Source: Virgibacillus profundi
GTDB lineage: Bacteria; Bacillota; Bacilli; Bacillales; Amphibacillaceae
Direction of reading: 5' to 3'
NCBI RefSeq assembly: GCF_002287375.1
Contig: NZ_NPOA01000003.1
Span: 124,001 to 188,000 of the forward strand
DNA: 64,000 bases
Both the position numbers and the translations under genes were made by a program. Numbering within the stretch: position 1 is the stretch's first letter; every line of letters begins with the position of its first letter. Positions 8,953-17,647 of this stretch are shown one piece after another. The notes beneath the pieces were generated by a model. The model did no database searches and had not been told where the DNA came from. It saw only the letters and a list, made by a program, of their open reading frames with translations.

Positions 8953-9834
8953 ATGTTTAAACTATCATCAGGAAAAGATATAGCAATAAAAGACGCAGCA
9001 AATTTCATTGCTGAGTTAAATCAGAAAAAAGAGCATCATATAGGATTTTGTGGTAAAGATGAACAGGAAATATCTAATTCACTTCACGAGGATTTTGAAG
9101 ATATTTCCTATGAAGATTGCTTTATAGGTATAACCGTCAATGAAAAACTAATTGGCTTAATAGGTGCTGACATTGATTTGGATGATGGAAGTGCTGAAAT
9201 CTTGGGACCATTTGTTGAGGAACCACAGGGTGTTGACGTTGCTTTAAATATGTGGGAAGAGCTTCTGGCTTTATTGCCATCTAGCGTTAAACATTTTATT
9301 CTTTTTCCTAATGTCCAAAATCAGCTAGTAAGCAAATTTGCGGAAAAGCTCCAGTTTGAACAGAAAACTGATCAATACATTCTCACAATGTCTGAATCCC
9401 AGTTGCCTAATCAATATGTACAACATGGAGAGTTGTTGGAAGAAGATCATGAAGCATTTAAATCTTTGCACGATTATGCATTTCCAAAAACCTATTATGA
9501 TGGGCAAGAAATAGTAGAAAGATTAAATGAAAATCAGAAGGTGTTTGTGATGAAGGAGGCGGGCAGTCTGGCAGGATATGCTTATGTAGAAGCTGACCCG
9601 GAATTTGGTGATGCTTCCATTGAATTCATCGCAGTTAACCCGGAACAACGTGGAAAAGGCTATGGAAAGAAGCTATTGACTACAGTAGTGGATTGGCTAT
9701 TTAGCTTTGATACAATCAATACAATTACACTGTGTGTTGCCGATGATAATACAGGCGCAATTAACCTGTATCAATCGGCAGGATTTAAGGTCGAGCACAG
9801 GTTGCATTATTTTACAAAAGAAGAGGGAAGCTAA
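8953..9834 (+). CDS. Acetyltransferase with tandem GNAT-like domains
   Basis: A 293-residue protein. I set the start at ATG 8953 (AGGAG at 8941-8945); the open frame extends upstream into the ABC-F gene without a ribosome site. The N-terminal half (about 1-140) looks like a degenerate GNAT fold lacking the acetyl-CoA loop. The C-terminal half is intact: FIAVNPEQRGKGYGKKLL carries the Q/R-x-x-G-x-G/A motif, followed by NTGAINLYQSAGF. Two-domain GNATs of this kind modify small molecules or peptides. It starts 70 bases after the ABC-F stop with no terminator between, so it may share the attenuated transcript. Confidence 0.8.
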   Translation: MFKLSSGKDIAIKDAANFIAELNQKKEHHIGFCGKDEQEISNSLHEDFEDISYEDCFIGITVNEKLIGLIGADIDLDDGSAEILGPFVEEPQGVDVALNMWEELLALLPSSVKHFILFPNVQNQLVSKFAEKLQFEQKTDQYILTMSESQLPNQYVQHGELLEEDHEAFKSLHDYAFPKTYYDGQEIVERLNENQKVFVMKEAGSLAGYAYVEADPEFGDASIEFIAVNPEQRGKGYGKKLLTTVVDWLFSFDTINTITLCVADDNTGAINLYQSAGFKVEHRLHYFTKEEGS

Positions 9835-10222
9835 CAACAAACAAAGGAAAAAGGAATCCTATTAGTTCTACAATTAGATTCACATTATAATTAGAAAGTT
9901 GTCAATCACTATAATTATCGGTTACTTCAATGAATGAACTGTAAATGTCCAGTAGGTTGCTGTGGAAATTTCTAAGGTCAGAGATGCCAAAGTCAAAGAG
10001 ATTGAACTGAAACTGAATAAAGTGGATGAAAATAAAGGATATTAAGATTAGCACAGTTTTTTAATTGTTAAGTTTATGTATTACTTTTTAGTCTCTTATT
10101 GGAAGCCAAATAATATTTTATAAATCCAAAAGGTAGTGTCATAAAAAATAAGTATTTATGCCTAAGTTAATATGAAGAACATCTATATTATCAAAAAGTG
10201 AAAAAGAGGTTGAAACTTCGTT
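9835..10222. other. 388-base gap without an intact gene
   Basis: AT-rich, with no clear terminator or structured RNA. The only coding-like stretch is a short frame ending at 10045 (see the pseudogene entry). A weak AGAGGTT lies before the BCCT start. Confidence 0.5.
9962..10045 (+). pseudogene. Possible remnant of a gene 3' end
   Basis: A 27-codon frame (VEISKVRDAKVKEIELKLNK followed by VDENKGY and a stop) has the charged, helical composition of a real protein C-terminus and sits in otherwise AT-rich non-coding DNA. It lacks a ribosome binding site, and stops precede it. I do not recognise the family. It could be chance. Confidence 0.25.
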
Positions 10223-11797
10223 ATGAAAGAAAAAAGAAAGCAATTTTCCAGTGTATTCACTTATGCTTCAATAATTGTCGGACTACTAGTACTGTTAGGC
10301 TCCGTTTTTCCTGATCAATTTGGTAAGACTTCTGGCGCTGTTGGTACATGGGTTACTGAAACTTTTGGTTGGTATTATATGACGGTTTTTACTTTAATAT
10401 TATTTTTTTGTATATTTTTAGGTTTTAGTCCAATCGGTAAACTCAAACTGGGTAAACCAAATGATAAACCTGAGTTTAGAACGATATCATGGTTAACAAT
10501 GCTGTTTAGTGCTGGTATGGGGATTGGCTTAGTTTTTTATGGTTCATCTGAGCCAATCTCACATTACTTGGCCCCACCTACTGCTGATCCTGAAACAAAA
10601 GCTGCTTTGGCTGAAGCAATGAGATCAACTTTTCTGCATTATGGATTTCATCCATGGGCAGTATACGGCATTGTTGCACTTGCGTTAGCTTATTCACAAT
10701 TTAGAAAAGGTGAGGTTGGTTTAATATCTAAAACATTACGACCTATTTTAGGAGATAAAGTAGATGGACCTATCGGTAATGTTGTTGATGTGTTATCGGT
10801 TTTCGCAACAATTATTGGAGTAGCTGTTTCTTTAGGGGTAGGTGCAATGCAAATCAATGGAGGTTTGAACTATCTCTTCGGTATCCCTAATAATCAGCTG
10901 GTCCAAGGCATAATCATTGCCGTTGTTACTGTGTTGTTCTTATATAGTGCTTGGACTGGATTAAGTAAAGGTATTCAATATTTAAGTAATTTAAATATGA
11001 TATTAGCTGGTCTATTGTTTATTGCTATCTTAATTCTAGGTCCAACTTTACTTATTCTCAATATGATTCCGAGTGCTACTGGTGATTATCTGAATTCATT
11101 ATTATTTAATAGTTTAGATGCAGCTCCATTAAACGAACAAAAACATGAGTGGATGCAGACTTGGACGATATATTATTGGGGTTGGTGGATGAGCTGGAGT
11201 CCGTTTGTAGGTATATTTATTGCAAGAATTTCACGTGGCAGGTCCATCCGGGAATTTGTCATTGCGATACTTACTGTTCCAACCGTTGTGAGTATAATTT
11301 GGTTTAGTGCATTTGGTCTGACAGGAATTGAAGCGGGACAAAATGCACCAGCAATATTTGAAATGTCACCTGAAACGCAGTTGTTTGGTATTTTCAATGA
11401 ACTGCCTATAAGTATCATTTTATCTTTTATTACTTTGGCACTTATAGCATCTTTTTTTATTACTTCAGCCGATTCAGCAACATTTGTTTTAGGTATGCAG
11501 ACTGCTTTTGGTACTTTACGGCCTGCAGCTTTTGTAAAAATCGTTTGGGGGTTAGCATTATCAGCAATTGCTTATATATTACTTTTAGCAGGTGGAGAAA
11601 CGGGCTTAAATGCGTTACAATCCGCTGCAATTATATCAGCATTGCCGTTTAGTGTAGTGGTTATATTGATGGCGATAGCATTATACAAAGATGCCAATCA
11701 GGAAAGGAAGTATTTAGGTTTAACACTTACTCCAAATAAAAAAAGAATGAAAGAATATATGGATAAAACAAATGGTGACCAAGATAAAAGAAGTTAA
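10223..11797 (+). CDS. BCCT-family osmolyte transporter (OpuD-like, glycine betaine or related)
   Basis: A 524-residue, 12-helix sodium- or proton-coupled betaine/carnitine/choline carrier. The glycine-rich stretch GAGMGIGLVFYGSSEPISHY is the conserved TM3 motif of sodium-coupled betaine carriers. The aromatic-box segment YYWGWWMSWSPFVGIFIARISRGR, which ligates the trimethylammonium group, is present around residues 315-340. The short basic C-terminal tail (EYMDKTNGDQDKRS) may be the osmosensing end. It is monocistronic and closed by a strong hairpin. Together with the Ehu importer it points to osmotic adaptation. Betaine is the likeliest substrate; choline, carnitine or ectoine are possible. 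Confidence 0.92.
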   Translation: MKEKRKQFSSVFTYASIIVGLLVLLGSVFPDQFGKTSGAVGTWVTETFGWYYMTVFTLILFFCIFLGFSPIGKLKLGKPNDKPEFRTISWLTMLFSAGMGIGLVFYGSSEPISHYLAPPTADPETKAALAEAMRSTFLHYGFHPWAVYGIVALALAYSQFRKGEVGLISKTLRPILGDKVDGPIGNVVDVLSVFATIIGVAVSLGVGAMQINGGLNYLFGIPNNQLVQGIIIAVVTVLFLYSAWTGLSKGIQYLSNLNMILAGLLFIAILILGPTLLILNMIPSATGDYLNSLLFNSLDAAPLNEQKHEWMQTWTIYYWGWWMSWSPFVGIFIARISRGRSIREFVIAILTVPTVVSIIWFSAFGLTGIEAGQNAPAIFEMSPETQLFGIFNELPISIILSFITLALIASFFITSADSATFVLGMQTAFGTLRPAAFVKIVWGLALSAIAYILLLAGGETGLNALQSAAIISALPFSVVVILMAIALYKDANQERKYLGLTLTPNKKRMKEYMDKTNGDQDKRS

Positions 11798-11830
11798 TAA
11801 AGTACAGTACACTTACTAAATTACAATAAA

Positions 11831-11869
11831 AATACACACGTCATTTTCAATTAAAATAACGTGTGTATT
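11831..11869. terminator. Terminator between the BCCT gene and ddh
   Basis: A 17-bp near-perfect stem starting AATACACACGT and ending ACGTGTGTATT. It separates two convergent genes; the T-rich run is better on the minus strand. Confidence 0.75.
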
Positions 11870-11931
11870 GAAATATTATTGGACTGTTTGCATCCCTAAA
11901 ATTTACAAGTAAGAATAGGATTTTAGATTTC

Positions 11932-12918
11932 TTACAAATAATCCCTGCGCAAATCCTCTGCAGACTTCGGTGAGATATATCCAGGTGCGACATCATACAC
12001 CGTTTTTGCACCCTTTTGTCCTTCTTTATTTAATCGGTATGCAGCACGTGCATATGCAGTGACTACACTTGCAGTGAATTCAGGGTTACTGTTCAGTTTC
12101 AAACTGTATTCAATGATTTGATTGTTTCCTTCACCGGTTTTGCCACTGCGAATAACAAAACCTCCATGTGGCATGGCGGCGTGGTTTTGCTTCAATTCTT
12201 CATCTGAAATAAAATGAACAGTTGTTTCATAGTCTGCAAAATAATTAGGCATTTTTTTAATTTTCTGTTCAATTTTCTGTTGGTCGGCACCTTCCTCAGC
12301 AACAATAAAGCATTCACGAACATGACGGTCATTTTTTGATACTGCTGGGTTTTCTCCATTTCTCACTTGTTCAATCACTTTTTCGGAAGGGATTGTATAT
12401 TGAACACCGTTTTTAACGCCTTCTACTCTTCGCACTGCATCTGAATGACCTTGGCTTAATCCTTTTCCCCAAAATGTGTATGTTTCACCTTCAGTTAAAA
12501 GAGCTTCGGACATTACCCGGTTAATGGAAAACATTCCTGGATCCCAGCCTACCGAAATAATACTTGTTTTCCCGCTTTCCTGTGCGGGCTTGTCAACAGA
12601 TGAGAAATATTCAGGGATTTTTGCATGTGTGTCATAGCTATCCACGGTATTAAACATTTTAGCGAAAAATGGAACCTGTTCCGGTAAATCAGTAGCAGAA
12701 CCGCCACATAAAATCATTACATCTATCTTATCTGTATACTCTTTAGCTTCATCAATATGTACTACCTTTACATCTTCGTTAATCACATGGATACTATCTG
12801 GACTTCTTCTTGTAAAAACAGCTACAAGCTCCATATCAGATTGCTGCATAATAGCAGCTTCAGCGCCCCTTCCCAAATTTCCATATCCTACAATGCCGAC
12901 TCTTATTTTATTTTCCAT
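11932..12918 (-). CDS. ddh: meso-Diaminopimelate D-dehydrogenase
   Basis: A 328-residue NADPH enzyme that reductively aminates L-2-amino-6-oxopimelate to meso-DAP in a single step, feeding lysine and peptidoglycan synthesis and bypassing the succinylase/acetylase route. The N-terminal Rossmann motif GIVGYGNLGRG is at about 8-18. Substrate-domain landmarks are CGGSATDLPEQ, SYDTHAKIPEYF and SVGWDPGMFSINR. Length matches the Corynebacterium and Lysinibacillus enzymes. It is monocistronic. Ddh is patchy among Bacillaceae, so its presence is informative but not odd. Confidence 0.95.
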   Translation of the reverse strand: MENKIRVGIVGYGNLGRGAEAAIMQQSDMELVAVFTRRSPDSIHVINEDVKVVHIDEAKEYTDKIDVMILCGGSATDLPEQVPFFAKMFNTVDSYDTHAKIPEYFSSVDKPAQESGKTSIISVGWDPGMFSINRVMSEALLTEGETYTFWGKGLSQGHSDAVRRVEGVKNGVQYTIPSEKVIEQVRNGENPAVSKNDRHVRECFIVAEEGADQQKIEQKIKKMPNYFADYETTVHFISDEELKQNHAAMPHGGFVIRSGKTGEGNNQIIEYSLKLNSNPEFTASVVTAYARAAYRLNKEGQKGAKTVYDVAPGYISPKSAEDLRRDYL

Positions 12919-13098
12919 ATGTTCCCCTCCACTTAAGTTTTCATATATGTTTCTATTTAATTAATACTACCTTTTTTGATTTCTATATGCAATTTTCTCA
13001 AATTAACTTCTGAAATATTAAAAAAGTCTGGTATCCATTATACAATTTGTAGTAAGCTATAGGAAGAAGTTCATTCATTTTGAAAGGAGTGGTGCGTT

Positions 13099-13167
13099 AT
13101 GACTGTAAATAATAACATTTTATTTAATCAAAACACTAAAATCAAAATGGAGGAACAGTCGGTTTGA
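13099..13167 (+). CDS. 22-residue leader peptide of the RsgA-type GTPase gene
   Basis: ATG at 13099 follows AAAGGAGTGG with 9-nt spacing. The peptide reads MTVNNNILFNQNTKIKMEEQ plus SV, with TGA at 13165-13167. The stop lies 8 bases before the 5' arm of a hairpin that buries the next gene's Shine-Dalgarno. A ribosome finishing or stalling at the end of this ORF would cover that arm and free the site. This is the layout of translational attenuators such as those of cat and erm genes. The peptide itself resembles nothing I know. Confidence 0.65.
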   Translation: MTVNNNILFNQNTKIKMEEQSV

Positions 13168-13174
13168 CGTTGAC

Positions 13175-13199
13175 TTTTCCTCCCAAAACAGGAGGAAAA
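13175..13199 (+). promoter_or_regulatory. Hairpin sequestering the ribosome binding site of the GTPase gene
   Basis: TTTTCCTCC (13175-13183) and GGAGGAAAA (13191-13199) are exact reverse complements with a 7-base loop. The 3' arm contains the GGAGG that serves the TTG start at 13205. There is no T tract after it, so it is a translational rather than transcriptional control element. Confidence 0.75.
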
Positions 13200-13204
13200 T
13201 AGTA

Positions 13205-14269
13205 TTGAATTATATTGAGGAATTTGGATGGGATGACTCTATTCAGACCATTGATAAGGAAAATGCAGCTCGAGTTATTACAGTGCAAAAAAACAACTAT
13301 CGAATAGCTGATGGCAATAAAGAATATTTAGCTCACCTGAGTGGAAGGTTCTTAAATCAGGCAATGTCTTCACTTGATTTCCCGGCAGTTGGTGATTGGG
13401 TGGAAGTACAGAAACTGGTGGATGAGGACAAAGCAGTAATTAAACAAGTGCTTCCCCGAAAAAGCCAATTTGTGCGACAGGCTGCCGGAATGAAGACAGA
13501 AGCTCAAATTGTAGCAGCTAATATGGATACAGTTTTCATTGTTAACTCACTGAATCATGACCTGAATGTCCGAAGAATCGAGCGGTATGTTTTAGCCACC
13601 TATGAAAGTGGTGCAGTTCCTGTTGTCGTGTTAACTAAAAAAGATGAGTGCTCATCAGAAGAAGTTGCTGCAGCTGTTTCACAGGTGGAAGAGGTGGCAA
13701 TTGGTGTAACAATTGTTCCTGTTAGTAATGTAACCGGAGATGGATTTGAAGCATTAATGGCATATCTTCAGCCTGGAAAAACCGCAGCATTGCTTGGATC
13801 ATCTGGTGTGGGAAAATCAACATTAGTTAATACACTGCTGGATAAGGAAGTTCAGGAAATAAAAGGTATCCGAGAAGACGACAGCAGGGGACGGCATACA
13901 ACAACACATCGTGAAATGTTTGTCCTGCCAAATGGTGCATTATTGATTGATACCCCAGGAATGAGAGAACTACAGCTTTGGGAAGGAGAAACAGCGATTG
14001 GTGCTGCTTTTGAGGATATTGAAGCTTTAGCGGAAGAATGTCACTTCAAAGATTGCAGACATAGTGCGGAGCCTGGTTGTCGTGTGAATGAGGCTTTGGA
14101 AGATGGCGAATTATCAGAAGGCCGCTTTCGAAGTTACCTGAAATTGCAGCGTGAGCTTGCCTATGAAAAAAGAAGGCAGGATCAAAAAGCACAGCTTGAG
14201 GAAAAGAATAAATGGAAAAAGGTTTCCAAAGGTTTGAAAAGTAAATATAAACATCGCAATGTTAGATAA
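13205..14269 (+). CDS. rsgA: Ribosome small subunit-dependent GTPase A (RsgA-type)
   Basis: A 354-residue circularly permuted GTPase that acts late in 30S subunit maturation. The motif order is permuted: an N-terminal OB-fold, G4 as TKKD in VVLTKKDEC, then G1 GSSGVGKST, G2 in GRHTTTHRE, and G3 DTPGMRE. The C-terminal zinc knuckle CHFKDCRHSAEPGC is intact. The start is TTG at 13205, nine bases after GGAGG. It is longer than B. subtilis YloQ and not in the usual prpC-prkC-rsgA neighbourhood, so it is probably a second copy. The leader ORF and hairpin upstream suggest control by translation. Confidence 0.88.
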   Translation: MNYIEEFGWDDSIQTIDKENAARVITVQKNNYRIADGNKEYLAHLSGRFLNQAMSSLDFPAVGDWVEVQKLVDEDKAVIKQVLPRKSQFVRQAAGMKTEAQIVAANMDTVFIVNSLNHDLNVRRIERYVLATYESGAVPVVVLTKKDECSSEEVAAAVSQVEEVAIGVTIVPVSNVTGDGFEALMAYLQPGKTAALLGSSGVGKSTLVNTLLDKEVQEIKGIREDDSRGRHTTTHREMFVLPNGALLIDTPGMRELQLWEGETAIGAAFEDIEALAEECHFKDCRHSAEPGCRVNEALEDGELSEGRFRSYLKLQRELAYEKRRQDQKAQLEEKNKWKKVSKGLKSKYKHRNVR

Positions 14270-14286
14270 ATTACGCTATACCATTA

Positions 14287-14328
14287 GGCTAGACCCGCCG
14301 ACTATTAAAGATGGCAGGTCTGGCCTTT
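14287..14328. terminator. Terminator between rsgA and the HD hydrolase gene
   Basis: GGCTAGACC plus GCC pairs with GGC plus GGTCTGGCC around a 13-base loop, followed by TTT. The flanking genes are convergent. Confidence 0.7.
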
Positions 14329-14336
14329 CCTGATAA

Positions 14337-14876
14337 TCAGCCAAATACTCGCTTAACAGCGTCCTCAAATTCCTTAAAAAAAGCAGGAATATCCTCATTG
14401 TCTAGTCCGTCATGCATATTTTCAGCAATGGATTGGTTATACCATTTTTGTTTAGCCATTCCTGCATTAAATTTTTCCCAGACAATGTCACCTTGCTCCT
14501 TCAGATCTGCTTCCAATCCAAGCAAATTATCCAGTTTATCTGCAACAACTAAATATTTTATTTCTTTTTCAGCATTTCTGATTGTATCAATAGTATGCTG
14601 TTTTCGCTCCTGCCATGATTTCGATTTGTCTTCCGTATGTGCCGCAACCAGTTCAGCTACTTTCGGACCAAATTTCTTCTCAATATCTTCTATTTCAATC
14701 AATGTATCTTCAACCGTATCATGCAAGTAACCTGCGCAAACCAGCTCTTCACTGAAACCATTTGCCTCCAACCGCTCTGCCACGCGTATAGGGTGTGTTA
14801 TATAAGCTGCATCTGAGTTTTTTCGTTTTTGTCCCACATGTGCTTTTTCTGCAAGTTCCAATGCTTGTTGTTTCAA
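14337..14876 (-). CDS. Small HD-domain hydrolase related to (p)ppGpp hydrolases
   Basis: A 179-residue single-domain protein starting with TTG behind GGGGG. It carries the RelA/SpoT hydrolase-type metal site: HVGQKRK with THPIRVAE near 13-35, and AGYLHDTVEDT near 48-58 with the HD and ED pairs. There is no synthetase, TGS or ACT domain, so it resembles stand-alone small alarmone hydrolases of the Mesh1 type. Related small HD proteins can also be nucleotide phosphohydrolases, so the alarmone substrate is inference. It is monocistronic. Confidence 0.72.
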   Translation of the reverse strand: MKQQALELAEKAHVGQKRKNSDAAYITHPIRVAERLEANGFSEELVCAGYLHDTVEDTLIEIEDIEKKFGPKVAELVAAHTEDKSKSWQERKQHTIDTIRNAEKEIKYLVVADKLDNLLGLEADLKEQGDIVWEKFNAGMAKQKWYNQSIAENMHDGLDNEDIPAFFKEFEDAVKRVFG

Positions 14877-14908
14877 AACTATTCCCCCTTTTCTAGAGTG
14901 TCAATTCC

Positions 14909-15000
14909 TTGGCAGAGAAGAAAGTATAAAACTTTCTTCTCTGCATAAGTGCAAGCTATGAGCATTTGCCCAACCTAAAGCAAACGCCAAGTTTTCTAAT
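14909..15000 (+). repeat. TTGGC...GCCAA element, copy 1
   Basis: It begins TTGGCAG and ends GCCAAGTTTTCTAAT. The 5' half is a perfect 14-bp hairpin (GCAGAGAAGAAAGT with ACTTTCTTCTCTGC), followed by GCATAAGTGCA. The 3' half has a smaller stem (GCATTTGC with GCAAACGC) just before CCAAGTTTTC. It lies between the divergent HD hydrolase and idi genes. It is one of five related copies in the window. Confidence 0.75.
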
Positions 15001-15193
15001 ATTTGTAAACGACTTGTTAAAATACGTAACCTTATTCAAATTATAAATGAGTATATCAGATTTATTACACTTATAAAAAAAGGAGCATGGATAGTCATAT
15101 TAAAACTACGTCAATTTCCTTTTATTTTCGCACATAATACTGGTATGATAGTAGATATATTGCTATGTAAAACAGCAAGGAGGCGGCCTTAAA

Positions 15194-16249
15194 ATGGGAG
15201 CAGAGATAAATCAGCGAAAAACGGAGCACATCAGGCTTTGTTTAACCGAAAATGTCGAAGGTGTTAATAAATCAACAGGTCTTGAAGGGATCTCATTTAT
15301 ACATAATGCATTACCGGAAATTAATTTTAATGACATCCAAATTGAATCAAGCTTTTTAAATAAGAAAATTAATGCTCCATTTCTTGTGAGCTCAATGACT
15401 GGCGGCTCAGAGCTTGCAACACAGATTAACCAAAACCTGGCAATTGCTGCAGAGGAAAAGGGCTGGGCAATCGGACTAGGCTCAACAAGAGCATTTCTGG
15501 AAAGTGATGCACATAAAGATTCTTTCCTCATTCGTAAACAGGCACCCACTGCGCCATTATTTGCAAACCTGGGAGCAGTGCAGCTGAATTATGGCTATGG
15601 CAGTGAGGAATGTCAGCGTTTGGTTGACAAGACAGGAGCAGATTCATTAGTTCTTCATTTAAACAGCCTGCAGGAAGTAGTACAGGATGGTGGAGACTTA
15701 AATTTTGAAGATCTGCTGCCGAAAATAGAAAAGATAACAAAAGCATTGGATGTTCCAGTTGGAGCTAAAGAAGTAGGATTTGGAATTGATGGTATTGTTG
15801 CGGAAAAACTGTACAATGCAGGAATTTCCTATATCGATGTTGCGGGTGCTGGGGGCACGTCCTGGAGCCAAGTGGAAAAGCTTCGCTCGAAGGATCCGTT
15901 GAAGAGAGCTGCTGCAGAAGCGTTTAATAACTGGGGACTTCCAACGAAGGATTGTATTGTTTCCGTCAGAAGCAAACTTCCAGATGTTTCGCTTGTTGCC
16001 AGTGGTGGAATGAAAACTGGAGTGGATGCTGCCAAGGCAATTACGATTGGTGCAGATGTTATTGGTTTTGCGCGCCAACTATTACAGGCTGCAACGGAAT
16101 CAGCTGAAGCGGTTATCGAAACAATGAACCAGGTTGAACTTGAGCTAAAAATGACGATGTTTGGCATTGGTGTTAAAAATTTAGATGAATTGAAAAATAC
16201 AAAGCGTGTAAGTATCATGGGGAGATCCCTGCTGGAAAAAAACAGCTGA
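15194..16249 (+). CDS. fni: Type 2 isopentenyl-diphosphate delta-isomerase
   Basis: A 351-residue FMN- and NADPH-dependent TIM-barrel enzyme interconverting isopentenyl and dimethylallyl diphosphate for isoprenoid synthesis. Family motifs are RKTEHIRLCL at 7-16, the FMN region LVSSMTGGS near 64-72, LGSTRAFLE, HLNSLQE, and the phosphate loop VASGGMKTG followed by IGADVIGFARQLL. The start follows AGGAGGCGG. A type 2 enzyme is normal for Bacillaceae that use the DXP pathway. The stop codon lies inside its terminator stem. Confidence 0.95.
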   Translation: MGAEINQRKTEHIRLCLTENVEGVNKSTGLEGISFIHNALPEINFNDIQIESSFLNKKINAPFLVSSMTGGSELATQINQNLAIAAEEKGWAIGLGSTRAFLESDAHKDSFLIRKQAPTAPLFANLGAVQLNYGYGSEECQRLVDKTGADSLVLHLNSLQEVVQDGGDLNFEDLLPKIEKITKALDVPVGAKEVGFGIDGIVAEKLYNAGISYIDVAGAGGTSWSQVEKLRSKDPLKRAAAEAFNNWGLPTKDCIVSVRSKLPDVSLVASGGMKTGVDAAKAITIGADVIGFARQLLQAATESAEAVIETMNQVELELKMTMFGIGVKNLDELKNTKRVSIMGRSLLEKNS

Positions 16250-16275
16250 AGCCAAATTAGGCCTCAGCTGTTTTT
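16241..16275 (+). terminator. Terminator of the IPP isomerase gene
   Basis: AACAGCTGA plus GCC pairs with GGC plus TCAGCTGTT, then five T. The TGA stop of the gene is part of the 5' arm. Confidence 0.9.
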
Positions 16276-16311
16276 CTTACACTGATAGGGTTATAAAACT
16301 TTTAGGAAATC

Positions 16312-16424
16312 AGTATAAGTGCATAAGTAATACTTCGAAGCATTATCATCGCAGACGAAAAGTGTTTTTCGTTGAACTAGGGCTATCGCCTTTAAAACTT
16401 TGGCGATGAGCCAAGTTTTCTAAT
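16312..16424 (+). repeat. TTGGC...GCCAA element, copy 2
   Basis: It lacks the 5' TTGGCAG end but carries GTGCATAAGTAATACTTCGA, a hairpin ACGAAAA/TTTTCGT, and a 3' stem GGCTATCGCC/GGCGATGAGCC followed by AAGTTTTCTAAT. About 57 bases of its centre are almost identical to copy 5. It overlaps the last codons of the downstream membrane protein gene on the other strand. Confidence 0.75.
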
Positions 16425-17549
16425 AAATTTTACAATTAAGTATGGAATCCAAATAAGTGCAATTAATAACATGGCAGTACCTAAAATACTTGTGCCCATT
16501 TCTTCGGCAATTTTTCCACGATCTTCAACTACGATTGCATAGATTAAACAAATGATAAAGCTCTCAACACAGAAGCGGATCATATGGTACCAGCGTAAAT
16601 AGTATTTGAATAAATAGAAATATAAAAAACCTAGAATGATCAATAAGGTAAACCCTGGGAGTGGGCCACCTTCATCAATGATTCCCTGCTCTGCCAGATT
16701 TACTGAAGTATAGATTCCAATTGCCATGAGCCCGTATACAATAAGCGCGATAACAAGCCATTGCTTAAAAGGGATTCTTTCTTTTGTCTTTGGCTTTTGG
16801 TTATTTATCTCCTCATTTTCAATTTCATGCTTTTCATTAATAGTTTTTTCCCACTCACGTGATAGCTTTGTCGATTGCTCTCTCCAGTCATTTTCAAATG
16901 TAAAAGCGATTAGGTTGGTTTTCCCGGATTCCAGAAAATCCAGTCTACTTTCATCAGTCAAAACATCTTCATATTTATTATATAGCCCAATGCTTGTGAA
17001 CTTTAATGGTGTTCCCTTTTCTTGGAAGTAGCTTAACCAAGTATTAATCCCGGAGTCCTTTATGTAAAACGGAATGGAGAGTAATTTCTTTTTTGTATCC
17101 GTATAGATAATATATAACATAGGGGCAGTTTCGGTAATCGTATTAAATCTGGTGTTTTTCGTTTGTCTAACTGTATAGTATGAAAATACAACATAATCGA
17201 TTGATGAAACAGAAAATTCCTCGCTTTGTTTCTTGTAAGGATTTTCTTTCTTCCACTGTTCGAAAGAGATGCTGTCTTCCTTTAAAGTGAATTCAGATAA
17301 ATTGTTGTTTTTCCATATAAGTTTCTTGAATGTTTTGAATATCCCTTTAACTATGACAAAACCTAATGGAACCAATAAGAAAGGAATTAACAACCAGAAG
17401 GATTTAAAAGTAATTAATAAAATGAAAGGCCCAAATATAAACGATATTCCAATTAGAAGCCCGACAGTCAGTATGGAAAAATAGGTAATCCACCAATAAG
17501 GTTCTTCTTTTCGAGTTTTATGTTCATCTATAACATCGATATAATTCAA
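16392..17549 (-). CDS. Membrane protein of unknown function
   Basis: A 385-residue protein I do not recognise. The TTG at 17549 has GAGGTG six bases upstream; the longer GTG reading frame would overlap that site. There are two hydrophobic segments near residues 22-70, a soluble central part (about 75-250) rich in Lys, Glu and Thr, and four C-terminal membrane segments (about 260-375). The last codons lie inside repeat copy 2, so the present C-terminus may have been set by insertion of that repeat. It is divergent from the next hypothetical gene. Confidence 0.65.
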   Translation of the reverse strand: MNYIDVIDEHKTRKEEPYWWITYFSILTVGLLIGISFIFGPFILLITFKSFWLLIPFLLVPLGFVIVKGIFKTFKKLIWKNNNLSEFTLKEDSISFEQWKKENPYKKQSEEFSVSSIDYVVFSYYTVRQTKNTRFNTITETAPMLYIIYTDTKKKLLSIPFYIKDSGINTWLSYFQEKGTPLKFTSIGLYNKYEDVLTDESRLDFLESGKTNLIAFTFENDWREQSTKLSREWEKTINEKHEIENEEINNQKPKTKERIPFKQWLVIALIVYGLMAIGIYTSVNLAEQGIIDEGGPLPGFTLLIILGFLYFYLFKYYLRWYHMIRFCVESFIICLIYAIVVEDRGKIAEEMGTSILGTAMLLIALIWIPYLIVKFIRKLGSSPKF

Positions 17550-17647
17550 TCGTGCCACCTCAGTACAGTAATGTTCACTAAATAGAAATTTACTAGTTTT
17601 CCTGTTAGAATTAGTATAACAAAAAGTTGGAAATCGTGGTGGAAGAT

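Noticed and set aside
15087-15137. 16-codon leader ORF upstream of the IPP isomerase gene
   Set aside because: Its AGGAG lies one base from the ATG, too close for initiation, and there is no terminator or SD-masking hairpin.
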